Shown: piece after piece, positions 27,942 through 36,931 of the stretch
How positions within the stretch are numbered: the stretch's first letter is position 1
How the letters are laid out: each line of letters begins with the position of its first letter
Assembly: GCA_040766985.1 (NCBI GenBank)
Contig: JAXGPL010000005.1
Location: 62,001 to 126,000, forward strand
Length of the DNA stretch: 64,000 nucleotides
Reading direction: 5' to 3'
From: JAXGPL01 sp040766985
GTDB taxonomy: Bacteria; Bacillota; Sulfobacillia; JAUYEG01
Program-made: the position numbers and the translations under genes
Notes under the pieces: model-generated
The model's input: only the letters and a program-made list of their open reading frames with translations
Database searches by the model: none
What the model was told of the DNA's origin: nothing

Positions 27942-28596
27942 GAGGCAGGTCGAGAACCGGATAGCTGTCCCACTCCTTGTCCGAGAAATGCCACCACTCC
28001 GACGAGTTGTACGTGAACCCCGCGTCCAGCATGGCTCGGCGCAGGAGCAGGGCGCGCGCCTTCAGGTCAGGTGGATGGCCCGGCCAATCCGCGCTCGCCT
28101 GCGGCGAGAAATCGTCGAAGCCGGTCGGCATTTCCAAGGGCCGCCCATCCTGGTCGGCCAGCGTAAGGTCAATGGCGCACGCGCGGGCGTGCCTCGCAGT
28201 GCCTTTGGACGGATCCCCGATGTACCGGGGGTCCTGGATCAAATCCCACATGCGTTGTTGCACTGAAACCGGCCGGTACGCGTCCCAGATGATCAGCCGG
28301 TATCCCTGTGCGGCAAGTGCCTCCTTTGCCGCGGCAAGCTTTTCGGCTGTGCCGCGCGCGCAAAGGGCCCGCGCTACCGGGTAAAGGGTTTCACCAGTGA
28401 AGTTGTCGGGCCTCGCGTACCTGATATCCAGGACTAAGTCGGGCAAAAACTCGGCCAGATCGACCAAATGCTCCGCAGCGGGCGGTACCGGGGGCCTGGG
28501 CGGTTCGGGCGGCGCACCAGGCGCGTGGGTGACGCCGCTCAGGTGCAGGGTGACCAGGACACCTGAGAGCAGGAATGCAATGACCAATCTGCGCAA
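27916..28596 (-). CDS. D-alanyl-D-alanine dipeptidase (VanX/M15D type), exported
   Basis: About 226 residues if started at the TTG at 28596, which has GGGGTGGGGGTGG upstream and gives a signal peptide (MRRLVIAFLLSGVLVTLHLS). A GTG at 28641 is the alternative. The M15D motifs are visible: LDIRYARPDNFTGETLYP, IWDAYRPVSVQQRMWD, RHARACAIDLTL with the zinc-binding His and Asp, and SEWWHFSD with catalytic Glu and His. The family hydrolyses D-Ala-D-Ala; in resistance islands this pairs with vanH and vanA, which are absent here. The signal peptide argues for a wall-recycling role (as with DdpX) rather than glycopeptide resistance. Confidence 0.88.
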   Translation of the reverse strand: MRRLVIAFLLSGVLVTLHLSGVTHAPGAPPEPPRPPVPPAAEHLVDLAEFLPDLVLDIRYARPDNFTGETLYPVARALCARGTAEKLAAAKEALAAQGYRLIIWDAYRPVSVQQRMWDLIQDPRYIGDPSKGTARHARACAIDLTLADQDGRPLEMPTGFDDFSPQASADWPGHPPDLKARALLLRRAMLDAGFTYNSSEWWHFSDKEWDSYPVLDLPLDVPVPKP

Positions 28597-28679
28597 GCGA
28601 CCACCCCCACCCCGTCCGGATGAACCCGCAGCCGTCTTCACGCTGCGGCGGCCGGGCGCCTGGGCGCGAGTCCTGTCGT

Positions 28680-29522
28680 TCAGCCTCGCTGGCCTCCACC
28701 AGCCGCATCCCGCTTATCGTAGGGCACGGGGACGTATTGAATGCTCGGCCTGCGTTGAGCCGGTTGAGGATAGAGGTCCATCAACTGGTACACCTCGCGC
28801 GGCATGGGATGGCAGACGGTGAGGCCCATGTCGCGGAGTTGCTCAGCGGTGATGGGGTAATCGTGCGTCCAGCGCCCCTCAGTGAGCACGTCCGCGAGGT
28901 GCTCTGCCTGCTCCTCGCCGATCCGGTCGGCCAAAATCGAACGTACGCGCTCGCGCACCTGCGTCTGGGCCTTCTCGGCGACGTCGGCAAGGATCAGGGT
29001 CTGGTCGTCGATCTCGTTGCGGTCTTTGGTTGCGAGAACGCGCAGAATCGACGCCGCCGGGTATTGCCCGACCTGCGGGTCGACCGGCCCCAACACGGCG
29101 TTCTCATCCATGCAGATCTCGTCCGCCGAAAGGGCGACCATCGTCCCGCCTGACATGGCGTAGTGCGGGACGAACACCGTGACCTTGGCCGGATGCCGCT
29201 TGATCGCGTGGGCGATTTGCTCGGCGGCGAGAACCAGGCCGCCCGGGGTGTGGAGGAGGATGTCGATCGGCATGTCGTCGGGCGTCATCCGGATCGCCCG
29301 CAGCACCTGTTCAGAATCCTCGATGTTGATGAACCGCGATATGGGTACGCCTAAGAACGCCAAGGCCTCCTGGCGGTAGATCATCGTGATCAGGCGCGAA
29401 CCCCTTTTGGCCTCAAATCGCCGCATGATCTTGAGCCGCTCCATCTCCAGCCAGCGCTGGCGGATGGTCGGCGTCAGAAACGAGACCAAGAAGAACACCC
29501 AAATGATGTCCGAGAAACTCAA
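28680..29522 (-). CDS. SDH-family (ClpP-fold) membrane serine protease
   Basis: A 280-residue protein from a TTG at 29522 with GGGAGG about 9 bp upstream. One membrane segment lies at residues ~5-20, followed by a ClpP/crotonase-fold domain of the SDH_sah (DUF114) family. Visible blocks are MPIDILLHTPGGLVLAAEQI, VFVPHYAMSGGTMVALSADE with the nucleophile Ser, MDENAVLGPVDPQVGQ with the Asp, and EGRWTHDYPIT with the His, giving the Ser-Asp-His triad after which the family is named. It probably cleaves membrane or stress-damaged proteins, like SppA. It is followed on the same strand by the dipeptidase and CapA genes. Confidence 0.9.
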   Translation of the reverse strand: MSFSDIIWVFFLVSFLTPTIRQRWLEMERLKIMRRFEAKRGSRLITMIYRQEALAFLGVPISRFINIEDSEQVLRAIRMTPDDMPIDILLHTPGGLVLAAEQIAHAIKRHPAKVTVFVPHYAMSGGTMVALSADEICMDENAVLGPVDPQVGQYPAASILRVLATKDRNEIDDQTLILADVAEKAQTQVRERVRSILADRIGEEQAEHLADVLTEGRWTHDYPITAEQLRDMGLTVCHPMPREVYQLMDLYPQPAQRRPSIQYVPVPYDKRDAAGGGQRG

Positions 29523-29553
29523 AACCGGAAATCCTCCCTTCAGGAGGCATACG

Positions 29554-29578
29554 ATTGACCCTACATAATTGACCCTAC
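29554..29578 (-). promoter_or_regulatory. 14-bp direct repeat upstream of the SDH protease gene
   Basis: The sequence ATTGACCCTAC occurs at 29554 and again at 29568, a 14-bp period, about 30-45 bp upstream of the TTG start of the SDH-type protease. It lies in a small AT-rich patch in an otherwise GC-rich region, so it may be part of the promoter or an operator. No regulator is adjacent. The perfect repetition is seen; the function is a guess. Confidence 0.35.
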
Positions 29579-29646
29579 TTAACGGTTAGGCTTGCCCAGA
29601 GCGTGGTGAATTGTCAACGCGCAATCCGCGTGCAGTGAGCCGGGGC

Positions 29647-30825
29647 CTACCGGACCATCCCCCGCAGCGCCTCGCACATCCGGTCGATTTCGTCCGCGGT
29701 GTTGTAGTAGTGCACCGAAGCCCGCACCATGTCGATGAGGCCGCGCTGCTCCATATCGATGCGCGTGGAGCCGCGGCTGGAAACCGTCACGTTGATGCGC
29801 TCGTATGCTAAGGTTTCCTTGATTGACCCGGGGTCTAGCCCTTCAACAGTGAACGACACGATGCCGCAACGTTCCGCCCCGAGGTCACGTACCGTCGCGC
29901 CCGGAAACTCGCTCAGCCTGGCCCTCAGGTATCCGGCGAGGTGCTTGACCCGCTCTTCGATCGCCGCGAGGCCCCAGCCCAGGGCATAGTCGACGGCCGC
30001 GCCGAGGCCTATTCTGCCTGCAACGTAGTACTCCCAGTTCTCGAAGCGCCGCGCGTCAGGCCGCACCTCGTACGTGTCCCGGCCGGTCCAGCTTGCAGCG
30101 AGTACGTCGATGAACGGCGGTTCGAGGTGGTCGAGCAGCGATTTGCGGACACAAAGGAAACCCGTCCCCCGCGGCCCGCGCAGGTACTTGCGCCCCGTGG
30201 CCGCCAGCATGTCGCAGCCGATGGCTTTGACATCGATTGGCATCTGGCCGACCGACTGGCACGCGTCGAGAAGGTATGGAATCCCCGCCTCGCGCGCGAT
30301 TCGGCCGACCCCGGCCGCCGGGTTGATTAGGCCGCCGTTGGTCGGAACATGCGTGATGGCGATAAGCCGCACCCGGTCGTCGATCATCGCCCGCAGTGCG
30401 TCAAGCGACAGCTGACCGTGTTCGTTGTTGGGGATGACCTCGACGTGGGCGCCGGTGCGTCTGGCGACCTGCAGAAAGGCCAGGTAATTGCTGCCGTACT
30501 CAGAGACAGCCGTGAGGATCCGGTCGCCGGGGCTAAAGGGTATTGAGTAAAACGCCATATCCCAGGCGCGGGTGGCGTTTTCGACGATGGCTATCTCGTC
30601 GCGCGAGCACCCGATGAGGTTGGCGATTGCATCGTAGGTGTGCTCGATAGTGTCTGCGGCGTGCGCGGCCGCCTCGTAACCGCCGATGCGCGCTTCGAGA
30701 CGCAGGTGGCCGGTCACGGCTTCGAGTACTGGGGCCGGCATTAATCCCGCCCCGGCATTGTTGAGGTGGATCACTTCGGCGCAGCCGGGGGTCTCTGACC
30801 GGGCCCGCGCGACATCGATCGCCAA
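29647..30825 (-). CDS. Class V aminotransferase / cysteine-desulfurase-like
   Basis: A 392-residue PLP enzyme from a TTG at 30825, with TAGGAGG about 11 bp upstream. Motifs: VIHLNNAGAGLMPAPVLEAV at the N-terminus, IVENATRAWDMAFYSIPFSPG, TAVSEYGSNYLAF, THVPTNGGLINPA, LLDACQSVGQMPIDV (PLP-binding Asp) and ATGRKYLRGPRGTGF with the Schiff-base Lys. The N-A-G-A-G and S-E-Y-G-S-N blocks fit the isopenicillin-epimerase/SufS-like branch, not the NifS housekeeping enzymes. No SufU or NifU partner is adjacent. Substrate unknown. It lies downstream of TldE on the same strand, separated by a GC-rich hairpin. Confidence 0.88.
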   Translation of the reverse strand: MAIDVARARSETPGCAEVIHLNNAGAGLMPAPVLEAVTGHLRLEARIGGYEAAAHAADTIEHTYDAIANLIGCSRDEIAIVENATRAWDMAFYSIPFSPGDRILTAVSEYGSNYLAFLQVARRTGAHVEVIPNNEHGQLSLDALRAMIDDRVRLIAITHVPTNGGLINPAAGVGRIAREAGIPYLLDACQSVGQMPIDVKAIGCDMLAATGRKYLRGPRGTGFLCVRKSLLDHLEPPFIDVLAASWTGRDTYEVRPDARRFENWEYYVAGRIGLGAAVDYALGWGLAAIEERVKHLAGYLRARLSEFPGATVRDLGAERCGIVSFTVEGLDPGSIKETLAYERINVTVSSRGSTRIDMEQRGLIDMVRASVHYYNTADEIDRMCEALRGMVR

Positions 30826-30851
30826 GTCGCAGATGCCTCCTAATACCTTCC

Positions 30852-30874
30852 GGGAGGGGCTCGGCGCCCCTCCC
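30852..30874 (-). terminator. GC-rich hairpin between tldE and the aminotransferase gene
   Basis: A perfect 9-bp inverted repeat (GGGAGGGGC, loop TCGGC, GCCCCTCCC) lies 25 bp after the tldE stop and before the ribosome binding site of the aminotransferase gene. It lacks a T run, so it may be a Rho-independent pause, an mRNA-stabilising hairpin or a weak terminator. Confidence 0.5.
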
Positions 30875-30898
30875 TAACTGCCCTGCACCATACTGAAC

Positions 30899-32258
30899 TT
30901 ACTTGCCCGAGACCGAGACTCCTTCGAGCAACATGTGCGGCATGTGGAGAGCGCTGCCGTGGGAGCTCCACGTGCGGTTCTCAAGCCCGACGATGCCATC
31001 GCGCATTACCTCGTAGCTGTTGCCCGAGATGGCCACATCCTTGACCCTGCCCGCGAGCCTGCCGTCCTTGACCAGATACCCGACGCCCACGGGGTGTGAG
31101 AACGCTCCCGCCAACGCCCCGGCAACCCCGCCGATCACGGAAACCACGTATAGGCCGCCCTCCGCCTCCGCCAGCAGCGCGGCAAGAGTCATCGCACCGG
31201 GCTCGACCACCATGGCGTGCGGACCGATCCGCGGCGGCTGACCCCGCCCCGCACGCCGTTGCCCGTCGAATTGCCACCGCCCAGTGCGGCCGACCGGAGG
31301 TCGTGCATGAACCCGCCGAACACCCCGCGGTTGAAGATGTGTTTGCGCATCGCGGGCGTGCCTTCGCCGTCATACCTGGTGGCTGCGGGCGACCAGTCGA
31401 GCCACGGGTCGTCGACCAGGGTCAAGCTCTCGGCCAGGACCCGGCTTCCAACTTTGCCGAGCAACGGGCTGACGCCGCGGTTGGCGTTCATGCCGTCGAT
31501 CCCGTACAGCAGGGGCACCAGCGGCACGTAGGCGACTTCCGGCGCAAGCACAACGCGGGGCTTGCCCGGCGGCGAGGAAACCCGCTCCCCGGCTCCCTGA
31601 TACAGTTCACCGAATCGTGGCGCCAGTTCGTCGAACACGGGGTCGGCAAGGCGGACCGAGCCGCGGCCGCCCCAAAACACCAGAACATCCTCCGCGGAGC
31701 ATCGCGCGACCTGCGCCCCTAAGCTGAACCTGCTGCCGAGCCGCCGCTGGGCCGCACCCGAGGTGTTGAGCAGCAAGGTTTCCTCGACTTCGCAAGCGCC
31801 GTCGACCTCGACTTCGGCCCCGGGGTCACCTCACGGGTCAACTCGCAAAGCGCCCGAACACGGTCGGCCAACGCCGGCGGGGCTAGATCGGCAACGGCCG
31901 GATCGTAGGTACAGAGTTCATCCGGGGGCTTGACGGCGACCGAAGGGCCGGGGAACTCGAGATCGACTTGCTCCCCCGCCGTTGCCGCAAGCAGCGCCCG
32001 CTGCACTGCCGCGTTGAGGTCGGTCGTGTCAGTGGTTGTGTAGAACCCGGCTCTCCCGTCCCTGACCACCCGCAGGGATAAGTGCAGGCGCCCGCTTGAG
32101 CTGCAGTTGCGGAGCTTGCCGGCTGCGTACTCGGCGGCAAGGCCCCGTACTCCCGTTACGTGGACTTCGCCTCTGGCGCCACTCCCGCGGATGGCATCAA
32201 GAGCCTGTTCCGCGAGGTTTGAGGGCACCAGTCCGACGCCACCGCTTCTATCTGCCAC
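30899..32258 (-). CDS. TldE/PmbA-type metallopeptidase subunit, two frameshifts
   Basis: Partner of TldD. The first part (GTG 32258) reads MADRSGGVGLVPSNLAEQAL through FYTTTDTTDLNAAVQRAL to about 31825. The middle part (VEETLLLNTSGAAQRRLGSR to RSAALGGGNSTGNGVRGG) is in a second frame. The end (MVVEPGAMTLAALLAEAEGG, then GVGYLVKDGRLAGRVKDV and HMPHMLLEGVSVSGK) is in a third, to the stop at 30899. The breaks fall at CCCCGGGG (31818-31825) and near a C-rich stretch at ~31225-31240. The C-terminal block is typical of TldE. The restored length is about 450 residues. TldD/TldE heterodimers degrade unfolded or small peptides inside a closed cavity and mature some RiPPs. Confidence 0.82.
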
Positions 32259-33630
32259 CGATCAGCACCCCCTGTACCCGAACGTGCGGCGCGCCCATGC
32301 CGACAGGGAGCCAGGTTTCCTGGCCCTTGCCGCAGCCGCCTCCCGATGTACTCCAGGCAAAATCGTTTGCGATGGCGTCGATGCTCTCCAGCGTGTGAAA
32401 GAGGTTGCCACCGAAGTTGACGTCACGTACAGGCTCGGCGACCTTGCCGTTGCGGATCATGTACGCGCCCGGGCAGGCAAAGGCGAAGTTCTCCAGCATG
32501 GTCTGGCCGCCGCCCGGGACCTTGGCGTACACGCCCAGCTTGATGTCGCAGATCATTTCCTCGAACGAGGTTTGCCCCGGCGCGATCATCGTGTTCGTCA
32601 TGCGGACGATCGGCGGGTAGCGGTAGAAGGTCGCCCTGGCGTTGCCGGTTAGTTGCTCGCCCATCTTGGCGGCGGTTTCACGCTGGTGCAGGCGCCCGGC
32701 GAGAATTCCTTCGCTGACCAGCGGGGTTCTGTGGGTCGCCACCCCTTCGTCATCGTACTTGAGCCAGCCGCGCAGCCCGGCCAGAGAGCCGTCGTCGATG
32801 ATGTTGAGGATCGGGCGGCCGAAGCGCCTGCCGACGCGCATCATCTCCTGTGCCTGCTTGTTGTCGGCCTGGAAGTCCGCCTCCGACAGATGGCCGAACG
32901 CCTCGTGCACGAACAGACCGGCCATGCGCGGGCTGAGGATGACCGTATAGCGGCCTCCCTTGACCGGTTCGGCGGCCAGAAGCTCATGCGCCCTGTTCGT
33001 AGCCTCAAGCGCCTCCGCGTTGCGGCCGTGCAACTGCCGGTGGTCGTAGCGCGTGGCCACGCTGTTGCCGGCCTGTTGCACCTCGCCACCATCGCGGGCC
33101 GTGGCGGCAAATGACAACACCGCGTAGGGCTTCTCCTGGTAAATCAGGGCGCCCTCGCTGCTGGCATAGTAGAGCTCGCTGAACCGCTCGTCGAGCGACA
33201 CGCGCGCATCCTGGACCTTGGGCCGGCTCATCATCAAATCGCTGTAGCCTTGGACGAGATCCTGCTTTTCGGCCAGGGAAACCGTCCGCCAATCGTTGAC
33301 CATCGGCGCAGGCACGTCATCCTGGTACACCTCGGTCGGAGCCAGGCGCACGTTCCCCGGCTCGGCTGACGCATTCGCGCAGGCACGTGCTTCGACGACC
33401 CGGGCCGGGAGATCGTCGAGACCGTTAAACGATGCGACCCCCCAGCGACCATGGTTGAGCACCCGCACAATGCCGCCGACATCGCGCTGCATCGTCACAG
33501 ACTCCAGGCGTCCCCCACGGTACGACACCTGGCTGTTGTCCAAGAACTCGACCCGGATGTCGGCGTAGTCCGCACCGTGCCCGGCAAGCGCCGAGGCCAT
33601 CCGGTCCTTGAGGTTGGGATCCAAGTGCAT
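32248..33630 (-). CDS. tldD: TldD-type metallopeptidase
   Basis: A 460-residue protein from the ATG at 33630, chosen because GAGGAGG sits 5 bp upstream; the frame extends to 33789 without a comparable site. The N-terminal part has DYADIRVEFLDNSQVSYRGG. The zinc motif H-E-x3-H is in AGLFVHEAFGHLSEAD, and the C-terminal part carries GRPILNIIDDGSLAGLRGW, TNTMIAPGQTSFEEMI and GGGCGKGQETWLPVGMGAPH. This is the catalytic subunit of the TldD/E protease. The stop overlaps the tldE start by 11 bp, so the pair is translationally coupled. The 239-bp gap upstream, shared with the divergent DUF6754 operon, shows no clear regulatory motif. Confidence 0.94.
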   Translation of the reverse strand: MHLDPNLKDRMASALAGHGADYADIRVEFLDNSQVSYRGGRLESVTMQRDVGGIVRVLNHGRWGVASFNGLDDLPARVVEARACANASAEPGNVRLAPTEVYQDDVPAPMVNDWRTVSLAEKQDLVQGYSDLMMSRPKVQDARVSLDERFSELYYASSEGALIYQEKPYAVLSFAATARDGGEVQQAGNSVATRYDHRQLHGRNAEALEATNRAHELLAAEPVKGGRYTVILSPRMAGLFVHEAFGHLSEADFQADNKQAQEMMRVGRRFGRPILNIIDDGSLAGLRGWLKYDDEGVATHRTPLVSEGILAGRLHQRETAAKMGEQLTGNARATFYRYPPIVRMTNTMIAPGQTSFEEMICDIKLGVYAKVPGGGQTMLENFAFACPGAYMIRNGKVAEPVRDVNFGGNLFHTLESIDAIANDFAWSTSGGGCGKGQETWLPVGMGAPHVRVQGVLIGGR

Positions 33631-33869
33631 TCCTCCTCGGTGGGCTAGTGGACCTTCAGGGAAGGAAATGGTAGCCGGGTCAGGGTTCGGGGCGTCCGGG
33701 GCGTGGTCCTGCCGTGGTAGCTTCACCCAGCCGCGCATATGTTCCAGGCAGAAGAACGAAGGGAGGCGGTTCGCGGGGAGATGTGACATAGCGAGCCGGT
33801 TGGGGTTTCCACAAACACGGTGGATTCTTTGGCGTCCTTAAGGATGCGGGAAACGGAGGTGTGGCGGAA

Positions 33870-34643
33870 TTGTTCGTGGCAGGCAGAATATCGAGCCTTC
33901 TGGCTCTCGTCCTCGTCCTGATCAGCATCCACTACGGAATGAGGCGGGCCAGGGAGAAACTCCCCGGGGTCCGGCGGATCGCCGGCCTCGAGGCTATCGA
34001 GGAAGCCGTGGGCAGGGCGACCGAGATGGGCAAGACCGTCTTTACTACGCCGGGCTGGGCCGATGTTACCGGCTCCAGCGCAGGACCGACATTTGCCGCG
34101 CTAGATATCATTTCGTATCTGGCAAGGCTTACGGCACGCTACGACACCCGGCTTGTCGTGGCCGTCGCCTACCCCAACGTGTATCCGCTGGTGCAGCAGA
34201 CCGTGCAGCAGGCGTACCTCGTTGAGGGCAAGGCGCAAGAATTCAGCGACGACATGATCCGGTTCACATCACAGGAGCAATACGCCTATGCCGCGGCGTG
34301 CTTAGGCAGGATCCAACGCGCGACCGTCGCCGCTACGGTATTTGTGGGCCAGTTTGCTTCCGAGGCCATCAACTTCGCGGAGGCGTCAGTAGCCGCCGGT
34401 GCCATCTCGATTGCCGGCACCACCAGCCCATACCAGCTCCCGTTCTTCGCCGCCGCCTGCGACTACACTATGATCGGTGAAGAGTTGCTTGCTGCCGGCG
34501 CCTACCTGTCGCGGGACCCTGCCCGCCTGGGAAGTGTCCTGGGACAGGATCTTGCCAAACTGGCCTCCCTGATCGTGCTCATCCTTGGCGTGCTGATCAA
34601 GACCCTGGGCTCCAATCTGGTTGCGGACCTGCTCAAGCAGTAG
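33870..34643 (+). CDS. DUF6754-type membrane protein, first gene of four-gene operon
   Basis: About 257 residues. GGAGGT at 33855-33860 directly precedes a GTG (33861) but is better spaced (9 bp) for the TTG at 33870, which I chose. One membrane segment (SLLALVLVLISIHYGMRRAR) is followed by a soluble domain with EEAVGRATEMGKTVFTTPGW and LVVAVAYPNVYPLVQQTVQQ. A hydrophobic glycine/alanine-rich region comes next (AINFAEASVAAGAISIAGTT), and a last membrane segment (LIVLILGVLIKTLGSNLVAD) ends the protein. I recognise it as resembling DUF6754 proteins, which have no known function. It heads a tight operon with three more membrane proteins. Confidence 0.75.
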   Translation: MFVAGRISSLLALVLVLISIHYGMRRAREKLPGVRRIAGLEAIEEAVGRATEMGKTVFTTPGWADVTGSSAGPTFAALDIISYLARLTARYDTRLVVAVAYPNVYPLVQQTVQQAYLVEGKAQEFSDDMIRFTSQEQYAYAAACLGRIQRATVAATVFVGQFASEAINFAEASVAAGAISIAGTTSPYQLPFFAAACDYTMIGEELLAAGAYLSRDPARLGSVLGQDLAKLASLIVLILGVLIKTLGSNLVADLLKQ

Positions 34644-34670
34644 CCGCGGCAAAGAGGGGGTGGCATCTTC

Positions 34671-35294
34671 GTGAAGAGGCAGCTTCCTATCGCCATCGCG
34701 GGCCTGATGGGTCTGCTGATGCTCGTTGAGTATTTCTTTGAATGGCCGGCGGCCAAAGACGCAGCAGCCGAAATGCAGAACTGGGTCATCGTCGTCGCGG
34801 CGTTCGCGCTTGCCCTGGCGGCCATCAACCTGTTCCTGAGCCATGTCCGCAGCGTCGAACGAAGAGGTCCGGGCGCGATCCACAGCGTCGTCCTCCTTGT
34901 AGCGATGGTCGTCACAACCATCGTCGGAGTAGCCAGGGGGCCGAACTCCGATTCGTTCCGGGTCATCTTCGACGCCATCCTTACACCGCTGGCCTCGGCG
35001 TTCTACGCCATGGCCTGTTTTCATGTCGCTTCTGCCGCATACCGGGCGTTCCGGGCTTCCAACGCCCAGTCCGCGGCGCTTTTGATCACCGGCGTCCTGA
35101 TGATGCTGGGCCGGGCGCCGATCGGCGAGGCCATGTCAGCCCAATTCCCGGTCATCGCCAACTGGATAATGGAAGTGCCCAACCTCGCCGGAAACCGCGG
35201 CATCATGATGACCTCGGCGCTCGGGATGGTCAGCGTCGGCCTGCGCGTTATGCTCGGGATCGACCGCAGCCATCTCGGCATCGGTCCGGAATAG
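34671..35294 (+). CDS. Hypothetical six-helix membrane protein (operon gene 2)
   Basis: A 207-residue protein from a GTG (34671), preceded by AGAGGGGGTGG. Six hydrophobic segments span nearly its whole length: ~6-24, ~38-56, ~72-87, ~103-125, ~133-150 and ~178-198. No catalytic or ligand motif was seen; conserved-looking features are EYFFEW near the N-terminus and a central RGPNSDSFRVIFDAILTPLA. It lies 27 bp after the DUF6754-type gene and 6 bp before the next gene, so it is part of the same transcription unit. It probably forms the integral part of a membrane complex with its neighbours. The family is not named. Confidence 0.65.
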   Translation: MKRQLPIAIAGLMGLLMLVEYFFEWPAAKDAAAEMQNWVIVVAAFALALAAINLFLSHVRSVERRGPGAIHSVVLLVAMVVTTIVGVARGPNSDSFRVIFDAILTPLASAFYAMACFHVASAAYRAFRASNAQSAALLITGVLMMLGRAPIGEAMSAQFPVIANWIMEVPNLAGNRGIMMTSALGMVSVGLRVMLGIDRSHLGIGPE

Positions 35295-35300
35295 GGGGCG

Positions 35301-36116
35301 ATGGGGATGGGTTTCATCGAAAAGCTCGGCCGGATCGACTCAAGAGTGCTCTACGTCCTGCTCGTCGTGGTGCTGCTCTACCCGCTCGTCAAGCCGATGG
35401 GCCTGCCGGTATCCCTGAGCAGCTGGACAAAGACCAGCTACGCGGTTATCGATGCGGTGCCGTCCGGGGAAACCGTTGTCATCGATATCGGCTACAATAT
35501 CGACGGCGCGCCCGACGTCGAGCCTCAGCTGGAAGCGGTGCTACGGCACCTTTTCGAGAAGGGCGTCAAGATCATCTACAGGGCTACGTCCACCACGGGC
35601 CCATGATCGCCGAGAGGCTGTTTGCGCCTTGGGAGGCCAAGGGCAAGCAATACGGCGAGGACTTCGTAATCCTCGGGTACCTCGCCGGCGGAGAGACCGC
35701 TCTAGCGGCCTACAGCCGGGACTTCAAGAAGGCGTTCCCACAGGACTGGCGCCAGAACAACACCGAGCCTGCCGCTCCTCGCGGACATCACCAGCGCCGG
35801 GGATACCAAACTGTGGCTGTTCTTCACTGACTCAAGCGCGGAACCATGGGTCGACAGGTCAGCCAGTACTGATCTCATCGTCGGCGGGCTGATCACCGTG
35901 ACTGCGCCGCAGGCCGAACCGTTCATCCATAGCGGTCAACTCGCGGGTATGCTCATCGGCCTGCGGGGGGCAGCCGAGTACGAGAACCTTATGCGTTCCC
36001 CAGGCCGGGCCGTCATGGTTGATGCCCAGAGCATGGGACACATGCTACTGATCCTGTTCATCCTCTTCGCCAACGTCGCGTACCTAGCCAAACGCTCGAG
36101 GGAGGCGAGACCATGA
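35301..36116 (+). CDS. Hypothetical protein with soluble domain between two membrane segments (operon gene 3), frameshifted
   Basis: The N-terminus (ATG 35301 or 35307) has a membrane segment (VLYVLLVVVLLYPLVKPMGL) then TVVIDIGYNIDGAPDVEPQL to about 35575. The protein continues in another frame (IAERLFAPWEAKGKQYGEDF to FPQDWRQNN, ~35580-35765) and returns to the first (LPLLADITSAGDTKLWLFFT to the stop), ending in a membrane segment (HMLLILFILFANVAYLAKRS). The two shifts cancel, which is common for sequence error. The restored size is about 270 residues. The soluble part has an alpha/beta look; I cannot name a family. Its last codons overlap the next start (ATGA at 36113), so the operon is tightly coupled. 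Confidence 0.65.
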
Positions 36117-36711
36117 GCTCCGATCCGCTTGTCTGGATTGCCGCCCTGCTCACGCTTGCCGCCTTTTCGTACCTGTTGTTCAAGGAGAACGCGATCTACA
36201 AGGCAGTAGAGCACCTCTACGTCGGAGTAGCGGCCGGTTACGCCATTGTGATGGGCTACACCAACGTCGTAGCGAAAGCGGTCACGCCGATCTTCTCGGG
36301 TGGGCAGATGCAGATGCTCATACCGATCGTCGCCGGGCTGCTGCTGTTCTCGCCGTACCTCGGGCCGGGATTGCGGCCGCTGCGGCGCATCCCGATCTCT
36401 TTCATCACAGGCATCGGCGCGGGATCACTGTCCGGACCGCCGTCGAGCAGCAACTCGTGAGGCAAATCCAGGCCTCGGTCATCCTGCTGGCCAGTGTCAA
36501 CAACATCCTCATTGTTGCAGGCACGGTCGTTACGGTGATGTACTTTTTCACCTTCAAGCCGTTCACTGTCTGCGCGTCTACCGGAGGCAGGCAAAATGGG
36601 TAATCATGGTCACGTTCGGCGCGGCGCCCGGCAACGCCATCATGGGTCGCATCTCGCTTCTGATCGGGCGCGTCCAGTTCATCTTCGGCGAGGATTCGCC
36701 TGATCAAATAG
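36113..36711 (+). CDS. Hypothetical multi-pass membrane protein (operon gene 4), frameshifted
   Basis: It starts at the ATG overlapping the previous stop. The first 105 residues hold helices VWIAALLTLAAFSYLLF, HLYVGVAAGYAIVMGYTNVV, and LIPIVAGLLLFSPYLGPGLR, then PISFITGIGAG. Reading then shifts (~36420) to ITVRTAVEQQLVRQIQASVI with helix NNILIVAGTVVTVMYFFTF, and again (~36565) to WVIMVTFGAAPGNAIMGRIS and LLIGRVQFIFGED. A last shift near 36695 would give a stop at 36709-36711. The restored length is about 200 residues with six helices. Three lesions in a short gene; the last member of the DUF6754-headed operon. Confidence 0.6.
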
Positions 36712-36931
36712 CGACAAGAGCGGCCTCGGCACCTGGAAACCGAGGTCTTGTGCAGAGCGGGGCGACCGGCCGGCTTGCCTGCCCTCCGGCGGCCCCGCTC
36801 GTGCGGGTTTCCGATAAGTGAGGGCAAAGAGGTGGCGCACGCCGGCGGCGAAGTACCACGGAGGGCGGAAGCGCCAAGCCTGGGCTGGACCTTGCCGTTC
36901 CCTACGATCGATATCCGCGGAGGTGTGTTCG

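Noticed and set aside
27916..28596. Vancomycin resistance gene vanX
   Set aside because: It has a signal peptide and lacks vanH, vanA and a VanRS pair nearby; an exported wall-recycling dipeptidase fits better.
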